A DNA stretch of 64,000 nucleotides from Winogradskyella haliclonae (GCF_014635865.1 NZ_BMDQ01000001.1:186001-250000); one strand, 5' to 3'. Shown: positions 8,495 through 17,817, numbered from the stretch's first letter. Numbers and translations are program-made. The notes: generated by a model not told the origin, from the sequence alone.

Positions 8495-9049
8495 TTATTT
8501 CTTAACGCGGTCTTCATTCTGCTTTACAAAACTCGCCCATCCAGAATAGCTTTTACCCACATTAACACGGCCTTGATTGTAAAAATGGCAAACTGCTGCA
8601 GCCAAGCCGTCTGTAGAATCTAAATTTTTTGGTAGCGTTTTTAATCCTAAAGTACTTTGTAGCATTTTTGCCACTTGCTCTTTAGAGGCATTACCATTTC
8701 CTGTAATTGCCATTTTTATTTTTTTAGGGGAATACTCTGTTATAGGCACTTCGCGAGATAAACCTGCTGCCATTGCGACGCCTTGTGCACGACCCAATTT
8801 CAACATACTCTGCACATTTTTACCAAAGAATGGCGCTTCAATAGCAATCTCATCTGGGTGATGCGTGTCGATAAGCTCAACGGTACGTTCAAAAATGAGT
8901 TTCAATTTTAGATAATGGTCATCGTATTTTTTGAGTTGCAACTCATTCAGTTGCAAAAACTCCATCTTTTTACCTACCACTTTTATGAGACCAAACCCCA
9001 TAATGGTAGTTCCTGGATCAATACCTAAAATTATTTTTTCTGTCGCCAT
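8495..9049 (-). CDS. ruvC: RuvC, Holliday junction resolvase
   Basis: 184 residues. RuvC cleaves Holliday junctions with RuvAB during recombination repair. The four acidic active-site residues of its RNase H-like fold are visible: D11 (GIDPGT), E71 (AIEAPFFGKN), and D144 and D147 (LDSTDGLAAA). RuvA/RuvB are not in the window. It starts 3 bases downstream of the beta-barrel protein and is followed 2 bases later by hemW. Confidence 0.95.
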   Translation of the reverse strand: MATEKIILGIDPGTTIMGFGLIKVVGKKMEFLQLNELQLKKYDDHYLKLKLIFERTVELIDTHHPDEIAIEAPFFGKNVQSMLKLGRAQGVAMAAGLSREVPITEYSPKKIKMAITGNGNASKEQVAKMLQSTLGLKTLPKNLDSTDGLAAAVCHFYNQGRVNVGKSYSGWASFVKQNEDRVKK

Positions 9050-9052
9050 AAA

Positions 9053-9682
9053 TTATTCGCAATAATAGCAGCCACTTAAGGCAATAGAAACGCCAAAAGA
9101 GAGTGTCATAACACTTCCGTTAAATGCACCTAAACCTAGTAGTTCCGGATTATAATTATCTAAACTCGTAAATCCATAGATGTAAGACAAATCGGTATAA
9201 AGTTTTACTTTCTTATTGATTTCATAATGCACTTCAAAACCCAGATTAAAATTAAGATAAGACTGTTTGTTATCGTCTAGTGTTCCTAAAGGCCTTGCAA
9301 AAGAAAAACCTGGACCTGTGTGTAAAACAACTTGCATGGGCTGCGGTAAAAAATTTAATGCTTCAGAAGGATTATAAACTAACTGGGCGTTTATCCTAGA
9401 ATAATTTACCTTAAATTCTTGTATGCCACTTTCGCTTTTAAAACGGTTAAATCCATAATCTAGCTTTGCGCCTAAAGTTCTACTAAACATCCGTTGTACA
9501 CCTAAATTCACAGTAGGGAAATTTAAGCCTTGAGCAGGTGCAGAATTGATGAATCCTGATTTTGAAGGAGAATTAACACCTAATGAAATCTGTGCACTCC
9601 ATGTACTAATTTCTTTACGTTGTGCGTGGGCATTACCTAAAATAAAAAATGCTAAAATGTATTTTAAAAATTGTAATCGCAT
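9053..9682 (-). CDS. Outer-membrane beta-barrel-like protein
   Basis: 209 residues from the start at 9682, where a clean signal peptide begins (MRLQFLKYILAFF...GNAHAQ). An in-frame ATG at 9733 would add 17 residues before the signal peptide and is rejected. The mature part alternates short hydrophobic and polar strands with aromatic residues, as in small eight-stranded barrels. The C-terminus ends in SGCYYCE, with two cysteines instead of the usual terminal aromatic residue. It is the first gene of a seven-gene minus-strand run including ruvC and hemW. No specific function is recognised. Confidence 0.75.
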   Translation of the reverse strand: MRLQFLKYILAFFILGNAHAQRKEISTWSAQISLGVNSPSKSGFINSAPAQGLNFPTVNLGVQRMFSRTLGAKLDYGFNRFKSESGIQEFKVNYSRINAQLVYNPSEALNFLPQPMQVVLHTGPGFSFARPLGTLDDNKQSYLNFNLGFEVHYEINKKVKLYTDLSYIYGFTSLDNYNPELLGLGAFNGSVMTLSFGVSIALSGCYYCE

Positions 9683-9710
9683 AATCTTATAAATTAGTTT
9701 AATTTGTAAT

Positions 9711-10679
9711 GTGCTAGAGCAGCTTCCATACAAATCTAAGCAATTCTTTATTGCGATAATTAAACTAAGTATAATAGTTGGTGCGTCTTATTACATCTAC
9801 AACAGATTACTTAAAAATGAAAATCTTAATTTTTCTGAATTTGCGTCATTTTTAAGCAAAACGGATGCTTTTTCGACTAAAAACATCATTTTTTTACTCT
9901 TTTTAACCATTTTTAATTGGTTTTTTGAAATCACAAAATGGAAGATTTTAGTCAGTACAATTAAAAAAATATCATTTTTTGAAGCTTTAGAGCAAAGTCT
10001 TGGCGGATTAACAGCATCCTTAATTACACCAAATCGCATTGGTGACTATGGTGCAAAAGCGATCTATTATACCAAACCATATAGAAAGCAAATCGTTTTA
10101 TTGAATCTCATGGGTAATGTAAGTCAAATGACAATCACTACAATAATTGGCTTTATTGGAATGGTAGTTTTTTATTCGACTTATGACTTGGAATTAAACT
10201 ATCGCAAGGTCTCAAGCTTCTTAATAATTGTAGTTATAGTCACATCTTTTGCTGCTTTTGGTTTACAACAATCTCGTTTTAAAATCAAAGGCTTTTCTAT
10301 AGAACGGGTTATCGATTTTGTAAAAAACATACCACAACGTATACATGTTCTAAATTTTGGTTTATCGTTAATTAGGTATGGTATATTCTCTTTTCAGTTT
10401 TATGTTTTATTACAAATTTTTGGTGTAGGTATTGATTATAAAACAGCTATGGTTGCAATAAGTAGCATGTATCTTTTAGCATCTATCGTACCATCTTTGG
10501 CCGTGTTTGATGTATTAATTAAAACTAGTGCAGCGGTTTATTTATTTAGCTTTCTAGACATAAATGACTTAATAATACTTTCTATATCTAACTTGATGTG
10601 GCTACTTAATTTTATTTTACCTAGTGTATTTGGCAGCTACTTTGTTCTCAATTTTAAACTTCCAAAAGCCACTGATTAA
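9711..10679 (+). CDS. UPF0104 / lysylphosphatidylglycerol synthase-type integral membrane protein
   Basis: 322 residues with about eight predicted membrane helices. The segment GGLTASLITPNRIGDYGAKA (near 92-111) is the hallmark of the UPF0104/AglD/LPG-flippase-like family, as is the later VPSLAVFDVLIKTSAA. Members are thought to move or modify lipid-linked substrates. Its stop overlaps the start of the following glycosyltransferase (TAATG), so the two are co-translated and probably act on the same lipid-linked intermediate. The start is 28 bases from the divergent beta-barrel gene. Confidence 0.82.
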   Translation: MLEQLPYKSKQFFIAIIKLSIIVGASYYIYNRLLKNENLNFSEFASFLSKTDAFSTKNIIFLLFLTIFNWFFEITKWKILVSTIKKISFFEALEQSLGGLTASLITPNRIGDYGAKAIYYTKPYRKQIVLLNLMGNVSQMTITTIIGFIGMVVFYSTYDLELNYRKVSSFLIIVVIVTSFAAFGLQQSRFKIKGFSIERVIDFVKNIPQRIHVLNFGLSLIRYGIFSFQFYVLLQIFGVGIDYKTAMVAISSMYLLASIVPSLAVFDVLIKTSAAVYLFSFLDINDLIILSISNLMWLLNFILPSVFGSYFVLNFKLPKATD

Positions 10680-11830
10680 TGCTGTTTATAGCCTGTTTTA
10701 TCATTGTTATTATCTACATCATTTTAGTTGCTTGGCTGAACCATGGCTTTAATACTATTGAAGTCTTTAAACTTCAAGACTTAAAACCTAAAACTAAATT
10801 TTCAGTGATTATTCCGTTTAGGAATGAAGCTGAAAACCTTCCAAGCATACTAAAATCAATTCAAAATTTAAATTATCCCAATTCGCATTTCGAAATCATT
10901 TTTGTTGATGATGATTCTGTTGATGATTCTGTTGAAGTGATTTCTAAAGTTCTCGATACGTTTCGGCAAAAAAGCCGAAACACTCGAACTGACTCTATAA
11001 CTGTGATTAAAAATAAAAGAACATCAAATTCTCCAAAAAAAGATGCAATTACTAGCGCTATAAAGATTGCGAAACATGATTGGATTTTAACAACTGATGC
11101 CGATTGTATTCTGCCTAAGTACTGGCTAGACTGCTATGATGAGTTTATACAAACTAATGATACAATAGCTATTGCTGGACCCGTTAGATTTGCTGGACAA
11201 TCTTCATTCTTTAACCGCTTTCAAATTATTGATGCTTTGAGCTTGCAAGGTGTTACTATTGGCAGTTTTGGCATTAAAAAGCCTTTTATGTGTAATGGTG
11301 CAAATTTTGCATATTCGAAAAATACATTTCACCAAGTAAAGGGTTTTTATGGCAATACTAACATGGCCAGTGGAGATGATGTCTTTTTACTTCAAAAGTT
11401 GATAAAAGTGAATCCAGAAAAAGTCCATTTTTTAAAATCTGAGAACGCCATTGTAACCACTAAAGTGTCAGAAAATCTTAAATCATATGTTCAGCAACGC
11501 ATACGTTGGGCTTCAAAATCGAGTCATTATAACTCTTGGTTTCCTAAATGTATTGGCCTACTCGTTTTACTTACTAATCTAGTCATGGTATGTCTAATCC
11601 CATTTTACCTATTTAGTCTATTAGCCTTAAAGACCATTATTCTATTATTTCTAATTAAGTTTAGCATTGACCTATTGCTTGTTTTTAAAGCTTCTCGTTT
11701 TTATAGACAAGAACCAGTTTTACTATCTTATGAATTTGTAAGTCTCATTTATCCTTTCCTTACGTCTTATATTGCAATAATCTCACCTTTTATATCCTAT
11801 AAATGGAAGGGAAGAGTGTTTAAAAAATAA
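10679..11830 (+). CDS. Glycosyltransferase family 2 membrane protein
   Basis: 383 residues. After an N-terminal membrane helix (about 1-20) comes a GT-A domain with SVIIPFRNEAENL and the metal-binding aspartates in TTDADC. Then follow a QQRIRWASK motif typical of processive or membrane GT2 enzymes and three or more C-terminal helices. The start codon overlaps the stop of the flippase-like gene. The product is unknown; envelope glycolipid or polysaccharide is the likely destination. Confidence 0.88.
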   Translation: MLFIACFIIVIIYIILVAWLNHGFNTIEVFKLQDLKPKTKFSVIIPFRNEAENLPSILKSIQNLNYPNSHFEIIFVDDDSVDDSVEVISKVLDTFRQKSRNTRTDSITVIKNKRTSNSPKKDAITSAIKIAKHDWILTTDADCILPKYWLDCYDEFIQTNDTIAIAGPVRFAGQSSFFNRFQIIDALSLQGVTIGSFGIKKPFMCNGANFAYSKNTFHQVKGFYGNTNMASGDDVFLLQKLIKVNPEKVHFLKSENAIVTTKVSENLKSYVQQRIRWASKSSHYNSWFPKCIGLLVLLTNLVMVCLIPFYLFSLLALKTIILLFLIKFSIDLLLVFKASRFYRQEPVLLSYEFVSLIYPFLTSYIAIISPFISYKWKGRVFKK

Positions 11831-11883
11831 AGAATTAGAGATATTTTTGGTAGATTTAACAAAAGTCCCAAAAACCTAACGTC

Positions 11884-12768
11884 ATGAAAAAGATTATTCT
11901 TTCTTGTTTATTTTTAGTCTTTATAGCTATTGGATATGCGCAAAAAACCTATAAAGTTGGTGAAGAAACCTTAGAACTACGAACCGAAGTTGATGGTGAA
12001 TTGGATTTACTATGGACAGTAACCAACGGGACATATCGCTACTTTATAAAAACTAAAGATGGTACAATAACCGAACTTAAAAATACAAGAGGTGAGGGAA
12101 GAGCTTTTAACAAAGAATACATCTCTGCATTAAATAATCTAACTTCTGGAAGTACTCTTTCTGCTGAAAATGTAAAACTCACTACTGGTAGCTTAAAACG
12201 CTTTATAGATAAGTACAACAAAAGTGTGGATATAGATTATAATGTAAGAAACACCAACTCCAAAGTTAATTTTAGACTAGCATTTTTCGGAGGTTTAACC
12301 AACCACCCTTTGGTTGAAGACATTGATGACCAATCATCTTTGCAATTGGCTGCTGAATTAGAATTGTTTGGTGACACAGACAATCCGATACATTCCGGAA
12401 TGCTACAGGCTAGACAGACGTTTGGCTCAAGTGGCGATTATAAAAGTACTGAGTTTTCATTAGGCTATCGGGTGCGTTTTTTACGAAAAGAAGGGTTTAA
12501 TATTTATGCGCAAACTCGATTTGCTACATTAAATAGTTTTTCGGTGGATAGACCTATTTTTACTGATGATGTTGCTACTCCTATCGGAGTTGAAACCCAA
12601 AGAGAGTCTGAATTTGATGTACCTTTTATTTTTGGAATTGGTGTAGATATTAAAATTTCGGACAATAGTTATATCTCTATTTTATACGACCGCTTTTATG
12701 CTTTTGGGTTAGATAATAATGATAGCTTTCCAACTGATTTTATGATAGGCTACAAATTCAATTTATAA
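11884..12768 (+). CDS. Secreted outer-membrane beta-barrel-like protein
   Basis: 294 residues with a signal peptide (MKKIILSCLFLVFIAIGYAQ). A small N-terminal domain is followed from about residue 125 by alternating strands, ending in MIGYKFNL, which resembles a barrel-closing last strand. I do not recognise a named family. It is 53 bases after the glycosyltransferase and 3 bases before the Bax-inhibitor-like gene on the same strand. Confidence 0.72.
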   Translation: MKKIILSCLFLVFIAIGYAQKTYKVGEETLELRTEVDGELDLLWTVTNGTYRYFIKTKDGTITELKNTRGEGRAFNKEYISALNNLTSGSTLSAENVKLTTGSLKRFIDKYNKSVDIDYNVRNTNSKVNFRLAFFGGLTNHPLVEDIDDQSSLQLAAELELFGDTDNPIHSGMLQARQTFGSSGDYKSTEFSLGYRVRFLRKEGFNIYAQTRFATLNSFSVDRPIFTDDVATPIGVETQRESEFDVPFIFGIGVDIKISDNSYISILYDRFYAFGLDNNDSFPTDFMIGYKFNL

Positions 12769-12771
12769 TTT

Positions 12772-13512
12772 ATGAGCTTAAGAAATTCGAGTACTTCAAA
12801 TCCTATTTTTAACGACTATTTTTGGGATGATGGTAGAGATTCTTCAAAAAAAATGACTGTTTTTGGAGTGTTTATCAAATCCCTTTTAGGGATTTTGGTT
12901 ATCGCTGCAATTACATCTTACATTTGGAAATTAAGTACCGAAGGCTGGGATACAGGTTGGTTTACCCTTGGCGGCATGTTAGCATCAATAGTCATTAGTA
13001 TTATTATCTCTGTAAGGACACAGTGGGCTGGTTTTTTAGTACCTCTTTATATTATTGCTAAAGGATTTTTTCTTGGCGGATTTTCTGCTTATGCGCATAA
13101 AAACTTTCCTGAATTGCCTTATCAAGCTATTGGTGTGACTATCATTACATTTTTTGTAATGTTATTGCTTTACCAAACACGAATAATAGTCGTTACTAAA
13201 AAAGTGAGAAGTGTTATTATAACGGCTACCATTAGTATTATGGTGGTTTATTTGGTATCGTGGATTCTTAGTTTTTTTGGTATACGAACTTTTATATGGG
13301 GAACATCATGGTTAGCCATTGGCTTTAATATTATTGCCGCTTTGGTTGCTTCTTTTGCCTTACTCTTAGACTTTGATTATATAGAACGCTATAAAAATCG
13401 TGCGCCTAAACAGAAAGAATGGTTAGCCACTTGGGGCTTATTAGCCACACTAATTTGGTTATATGTTGAAGCATTGAGATTACTTCAGAAGTTTGCGATA
13501 CGGTTTAGGTAA
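12772..13512 (+). CDS. Bax inhibitor-1/YccA family membrane protein
   Basis: 246 residues with about seven hydrophobic helices. The N-terminus (NPIFNDYFWDDG) and the pattern of helices match the Bax_inhibitor-1-like YccA-type proteins. Eukaryotic relatives are calcium-leak channels; the bacterial function is unsettled. A second, more distant Bax-inhibitor protein is at 56133-56837. The gene follows the secreted barrel gene by 3 bases and is convergent with the lipoprotein at 13517. Confidence 0.82.
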   Translation: MSLRNSSTSNPIFNDYFWDDGRDSSKKMTVFGVFIKSLLGILVIAAITSYIWKLSTEGWDTGWFTLGGMLASIVISIIISVRTQWAGFLVPLYIIAKGFFLGGFSAYAHKNFPELPYQAIGVTIITFFVMLLLYQTRIIVVTKKVRSVIITATISIMVVYLVSWILSFFGIRTFIWGTSWLAIGFNIIAALVASFALLLDFDYIERYKNRAPKQKEWLATWGLLATLIWLYVEALRLLQKFAIRFR

Positions 13513-13516
13513 TTCT

Positions 13517-13996
13517 TTATTTTATTGAAACGATCACTGGTAACACAAATTCTGTATTGACATGTTGCCTTCTTTTAATAGCGGCAAATATTTTGGGTAA
13601 AGAAGAAATACTACCTCTTAAAAGCGTATCTATTTCTGGAATAATTTCTCGAGTTTCAGGTTTTGTTTTAATATCTAAAACCGAAATGTTTCCAAGTTTG
13701 TCAATAGCTAGTTTTATTGAGATTGTGTCTTCCACATCTTCAGAAACCACAATACTTTGTTTTGAGAGGTAATTGTTAACGTGATTTAAAACCGTGGTTT
13801 CAAAACAGTATTTTCTAGCCAATTTTTCTGAAACCGAGTCACATACCGAAAAGCTTGGATACTCATCTACAGCATTCCAATCTATAGTTTCTAATTCTTG
13901 CGTAACTATATCTTCGGTTTTGACTTTTTTCTTCTCGAAATAATCACAAGACATTAATAGCAGAGTCATAAGAACAAGTAATCGTTTCATCAACAA
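13517..13996 (-). CDS. Lipoprotein with a TonB-C-like domain
   Basis: 159 residues from 13996; an alternative ATG two codons in (13990, MKRLLVL) is equally possible. A lipobox (LLLMSC) ends the signal sequence. The body resembles the C-terminal domain of the BlaR1-like protein at 15214-16821. Both have two cysteines 12 residues apart (C-DSVSEKLARKY-C here), a short helix, an ISIKLAIDKLGNI-type strand and a closing LPVIVSIK strand. That makes it a free-standing, lipid-anchored relative of the domain in the same locus. The same strand and proximity suggest a joint role; the function is unknown. Confidence 0.78.
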   Translation of the reverse strand: MLMKRLLVLMTLLLMSCDYFEKKKVKTEDIVTQELETIDWNAVDEYPSFSVCDSVSEKLARKYCFETTVLNHVNNYLSKQSIVVSEDVEDTISIKLAIDKLGNISVLDIKTKPETREIIPEIDTLLRGSISSLPKIFAAIKRRQHVNTEFVLPVIVSIK

Positions 13997-14063
13997 AATT
14001 CTGAAACGGAAAAGTACAATTTTTAGTTAAAAGATACTAGAGAGGCTTCGTTTTAAGTATTTA

Positions 14064-15197
14064 CTAATCTTTCTTTAAAAAGTTTTTTTCTTTTAATTCT
14101 TTAAGATGCATTTCTGCAAATCTAGAAATCTTATCGTCTTTATACTTTGCTATAAAATCTTCATAAAGCTTTATTATGGCCTCTTTATCCGCATAAAATT
14201 GTTCTTTAGTAAATATGATGCTAAATCTAGTAAAGGTGTCCGTCGGGTCTTCTTTTACTGCTTTTTGAAAGGCTTTAATAGCTTCTTTATATTTTTCTTG
14301 TCTATTGAGAATTCTGCCCAGTTGAGCATATTCCTTATTTAGCGATACATCCTGAAGTTTTAAAGATTTTCTTATGAATTCCTCTGCAGTTTTAAAGTCA
14401 TTTAATCGCTCATAATAGGTCCCAATCACAAACATAGAAGTTGCATCGTAAGGGTTATAGTTTAGTACCTTTTTACGATGAAAAATAGCCTCTTTATAAT
14501 AAGAATTTTTAGCGAAGAGTATGCTCAATTTTTCATGAATAAATTCAGATTCTTCACCAAGCTCCAACAACTTTTTAAACCAAAGCTTCGCTTCATTCTG
14601 GTAGTCTTGATGATAATAATTTTGAGCTTTAAGACTAATTAATTCAACATTTTCGGGATAACTCTCTAAGCCTTTATCAATGTACTTATGCGAGGCTAGA
14701 TGCTTACGCCTTATAAGATAATACTTTGCAATTTTGAAAATGGCGTTTTGATGCGTTTGGTCTAATTGATATGCTGTTAGATACCGATTTAAAAACGTAG
14801 AATCCTTCAACTTTTCTAATACCACACCTTTTTGGTAATGATAATTAGGATTTTTGTAATCGATATAAATCAATTCTTCAAATAAGTCTGAGGCATTTTT
14901 ATATTGTTTTGAGCGCAATAACAACTTTGCGTATTCAAACTTTATTAAAGCATCTTCAGGATTGGCTTCTACTCCTTTTTTATAATTCTCTAACGCTTTT
15001 CCATTGTTACCTATAGCGAGATATGCTTTTGCTATTTTACCATAAACTTGGTTTTGACTTGAATGCTTTTCATAAGCTTTTATTGCCTTTGAATAATTAC
15101 CATTGGCATATAAACTATCTCCAACAGTCAATGCCGAAGACTGAGCTTCGGCATTAAGTTGTATTAGTAAAATTAGTACTAAAAGTCTTTTTACCAT
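14064..15197 (-). CDS. Secreted tetratricopeptide-repeat protein
   Basis: 377 residues with a signal peptide (MVKRLLVLILLIQLNAEAQ). The rest is a string of TPR units, for example NGKALENYKKGVEANPEDALIKF-type helices around residues 60-90, 230-270 and 290-330. TPR arrays bind other proteins. It starts 16 bases after the BlaR1-like gene and is probably co-transcribed with it, so a periplasmic adaptor for that system is a reasonable guess. Confidence 0.85.
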   Translation of the reverse strand: MVKRLLVLILLIQLNAEAQSSALTVGDSLYANGNYSKAIKAYEKHSSQNQVYGKIAKAYLAIGNNGKALENYKKGVEANPEDALIKFEYAKLLLRSKQYKNASDLFEELIYIDYKNPNYHYQKGVVLEKLKDSTFLNRYLTAYQLDQTHQNAIFKIAKYYLIRRKHLASHKYIDKGLESYPENVELISLKAQNYYHQDYQNEAKLWFKKLLELGEESEFIHEKLSILFAKNSYYKEAIFHRKKVLNYNPYDATSMFVIGTYYERLNDFKTAEEFIRKSLKLQDVSLNKEYAQLGRILNRQEKYKEAIKAFQKAVKEDPTDTFTRFSIIFTKEQFYADKEAIIKLYEDFIAKYKDDKISRFAEMHLKELKEKNFLKKD

Positions 15198-15213
15198 TTA
15201 TTATGATTATTTA

Positions 15214-16821
15214 TTAAGACTGAATTTGAAAAACTATTGGCAATGAATATGGCACAGTCACAGCTTCACCTGCATGTTCTCCAGGAATCATCTTTGGTAA
15301 CATATTAATAATTCTCTTTGCTTCTTCCTCAAGTTCTTCGTGAGGCGCTCTAGCTTTTACTTCAGTAATATCTCCTTCTTGATTTATCTTAAAAAATACA
15401 GATATACGTTGACGCCCTTCCAATTGAAGACTGGATGCTAACTTTATATTAAAGTTTTTATTTACAAACTTAGCAATAGCTTGTGAGGTGCATCTTTTCT
15501 TTTCTTTTTCATCACTTAGATTTGAACACTGAGCATATGTAGGGGCTTTATCTATTACAGCGTATGGCACTTCGGTTTTCCCGTCAAAACCTCTTGGGTC
15601 TATTTCCTCAATCTCTGTAACACGCTTTTTCTTTGATGCAAAGAAGTCAAAAGGACTTTTAACATTCATATACATTTTATAAGTATTACCGTCTTTATTA
15701 CCAACTTCTGTTTCAGTAAATTCTTCTGGCAACTTTTCATCTTTATGATGAACTGAGTAACTAATTTCATCTGATTCATGATTTATTTCTGCCCAACTCA
15801 CATAATCTTTATTGTTATATAGAAAGTTTTCATAATTATCATGAATTTTTTTTGTTTCGGCATCCATACGACTTTCTAAAGATAGCGTATAGCTATATTG
15901 CTCTAAATCTAATGTTTGTTCGGAATTAATTTCTGAGACCCCTTTCTCACATGATACATAAAGTAACATTGAAAAAATTACAGGAATTAAAAGTGAGTAC
16001 TTGATAAGTGCTATTTGTTTTGATTTTGACTGTCTTAACATATTTATTCGTTTTTTAATTAGTGATTTTTTATAAAATGTATTTGTAAAAGAGATATTAT
16101 TTGTTTCAAATACTTGATTTAGCAATTGCTGATAATAGTTCTTTTTTCCGTTTTGTCTTACAGCGGTTTCATCCGCAATATATTCGTGTAGTGCTCTAAT
16201 TCTGTTTTGATACATATAAACTAATGGATTAAACCAAAATGCAATTCGTATAATCTCAAATAACAATAAGTCTACACTATGCCATTGCTTTATATGAACT
16301 AACTCATGTTTAAGGATAGTAGGTTGTTCTTCTTCAGAAATTTTTTCGCCTAAAAAAACGGTATTGAAGAATGAAAATGCCGCATTACTTTGAAGCAACT
16401 TTACAATAAGTATGTCACCACTCCAACGCTTTGGATTGTTTGATTTTAACCAGTAAAGTTTTATAAACTTAAAAAGAAAAAGTAATGTCGCTAAAACCGC
16501 ACCTGAATAAAAAACAATTTGCCAAATAGGCATAGTAGGCTCATCTAAAACAACACCTGTTTGCAAAGCTATTTGAGTATCTAATTCTCTTGGCTGCTTA
16601 CTATTACCAATAATAACTTCTGGCAATACCACTACAAACTCTTCTGGAACTACTGCTTTTATAGTATCTAACTTTATAAAAGGAAGTACAAAAGAAAGTA
16701 TTGCTGTACCCAACAAATACATTCTGTTGTAATTAAAAAATGTTTCGCGTTTTAAAAACATATCGTAAACCAATAGAAATACAACCTGAAACGCTACTAC
16801 TTGTAATATATAATGTAACAT
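15214..16821 (-). CDS. BlaR1/MecR1-like M56 metallopeptidase with a C-terminal TonB-type domain
   Basis: 535 residues when started at 16821 (MLHYILQ). A longer frame from 16872 would overlap blaI by 50 bases and adds a non-conserved leader. Order: three N-terminal helices (about 5-120), the M56 zinc peptidase with H172-E-L-V-H176, another helix (about 285-305), a periplasmic linker, then a TonB-C-like domain at 425-535 with the C-x11-C pair. In staphylococci BlaR1 senses beta-lactams and inactivates BlaI; here the sensor is a TonB-type domain, not a penicillin-binding domain. The start lies 1 base after the blaI stop. The signal sensed is unknown. Confidence 0.88.
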   Translation of the reverse strand: MLHYILQVVAFQVVFLLVYDMFLKRETFFNYNRMYLLGTAILSFVLPFIKLDTIKAVVPEEFVVVLPEVIIGNSKQPRELDTQIALQTGVVLDEPTMPIWQIVFYSGAVLATLLFLFKFIKLYWLKSNNPKRWSGDILIVKLLQSNAAFSFFNTVFLGEKISEEEQPTILKHELVHIKQWHSVDLLLFEIIRIAFWFNPLVYMYQNRIRALHEYIADETAVRQNGKKNYYQQLLNQVFETNNISFTNTFYKKSLIKKRINMLRQSKSKQIALIKYSLLIPVIFSMLLYVSCEKGVSEINSEQTLDLEQYSYTLSLESRMDAETKKIHDNYENFLYNNKDYVSWAEINHESDEISYSVHHKDEKLPEEFTETEVGNKDGNTYKMYMNVKSPFDFFASKKKRVTEIEEIDPRGFDGKTEVPYAVIDKAPTYAQCSNLSDEKEKKRCTSQAIAKFVNKNFNIKLASSLQLEGRQRISVFFKINQEGDITEVKARAPHEELEEEAKRIINMLPKMIPGEHAGEAVTVPYSLPIVFQIQS

Positions 16822-16822
16822 A

Positions 16823-17182
16823 CTAATCGTGTTTATTGATATCTTTAAGCAATGCTTCAATATCTTGAACATCTACATCATTCTTCTTAACAAAAAACGA
16901 TACCATACTCTTAAATGATCCTTGAAAATAGTTGTCTACCAACTTGTTAATCGATTGATTACTATACAGTTCTTTATCAACAATAGGAAAATACACATGG
17001 CCTTTGCCTTGCTTTTCATAATCTACAAAACCTTTAGATTCTAAGATTCTAACAATTGTTGACACAGTGTTATATGCAGGCTTTGGCTCTGGTAAAAGAT
17101 CTATAATAGATTTTACATTGGCTTTTTTTAACTGCCAAAGAGTTTGCATAATTTCTTCCTCGGCTTTGGTAAGTTGTTTCAT
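16823..17182 (-). CDS. BlaI/MecI/CopY-family transcriptional repressor
   Basis: 119 residues, the standard length. An N-terminal winged helix (LTKAEEEIMQTLWQLKKA, then YNTVSTIVRILESKGFV) binds DNA and the C-terminal part dimerises. It precedes the M56 peptidase by 1 base, the usual repressor-sensor order. Two palindromic sites just upstream (17221-17254) fit autorepression that is relieved by proteolysis of the repressor. Confidence 0.92.
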   Translation of the reverse strand: MKQLTKAEEEIMQTLWQLKKANVKSIIDLLPEPKPAYNTVSTIVRILESKGFVDYEKQGKGHVYFPIVDKELYSNQSINKLVDNYFQGSFKSMVSFFVKKNDVDVQDIEALLKDINKHD

Positions 17183-17220
17183 TTTTAACTAAGCATTTGG
17201 TTGAATAACAGCGCTAATAT

Positions 17221-17254
17221 AACTAAAATTTTAGTTTCAACTAATTTTTTAGTT
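17221..17254. promoter_or_regulatory. Two BlaI-type operator palindromes upstream of blaI
   Basis: Positions 17221-17236 form a perfect 16-bp palindrome, AACTAAAATTTTAGTT. A second dyad, AACTAA-TTTT-TTAGTT, occupies 17239-17254 and has identical arms. Centres are 18 bp apart. Known BlaI/MecI operators are palindromes with CTA...TAG arms, so the match in arm sequence, tandem arrangement and position (39-72 bases before blaI) is good. Confidence 0.62.
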
Positions 17255-17312
17255 TAAAAAATGTAACTTTTAACATCTACTAGCGTCATATCTGTATATT
17301 TTTTACACGTAT

Positions 17313-17810
17313 ATGGAACTAATTATTATAACTGCCGGTTTACTTTTAATGGTTTTAGGATTAGTAGGAAGCTTTTTACCAGTTCTGCCAGGTCCGTTAA
17401 CTAGTTGGGCAGGTTTATTTGTACTTAGCTATGCTAATGGTATTGCAATAAGTAAGGCATTCTTAATCGTCACATTTATTGTGGCCTTACTCATATTTAT
17501 ACTCGACTATATTATACCTGCTGCTGGTACTAAACGATTTGGTGGTAGTAAATCTGGAATGATTGGTACAACTCTAGGTTTAATTATAGGTCTTTTATCG
17601 CCAATTCCTTTTGGTGTAATTATTGGGCCATTTGTTGGGGCACTTATTGGAGAGTTGATGCACAAGAATGATGTTAGTAGAGCTACAAAAGCTGCTTTTG
17701 GTTCTTTTCTAGGCTTTATAACTTCTACATTTCTAAAATTTATTGTTGCTGTAGTATACCTAGGGCTTTTTATCGTAAAAGTTGTAAACCACACAGGAAG
17801 TTGGGTTTAA
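17313..17810 (+). CDS. DUF456 membrane protein
   Basis: 165 residues with about four glycine-rich membrane helices. Family features are the N-terminal GLVGSFLPVLPGP segment and the tandem small-residue helices around IGTTLGLIIGLLSPIPFGVIIGPFVGALIGE. The function of DUF456 proteins is unknown. It stands alone, divergent from blaI, and is followed by a terminator. Confidence 0.85.
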   Translation: MELIIITAGLLLMVLGLVGSFLPVLPGPLTSWAGLFVLSYANGIAISKAFLIVTFIVALLIFILDYIIPAAGTKRFGGSKSGMIGTTLGLIIGLLSPIPFGVIIGPFVGALIGELMHKNDVSRATKAAFGSFLGFITSTFLKFIVAVVYLGLFIVKVVNHTGSWV

Positions 17811-17817
17811 TACAAAT

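Noticed and set aside
9683-9733. Longer start of the beta-barrel protein at 9733
   Set aside because: The signal peptide begins at 9682; the extra residues would precede it and overlap the divergent gene.
16822-16872. Longer BlaR1-like start at 16872 overlapping blaI by 50 bases
   Set aside because: The leader is not hydrophobic or conserved, while MLHYILQ at 16821 gives the expected first membrane helix 1 base after blaI.
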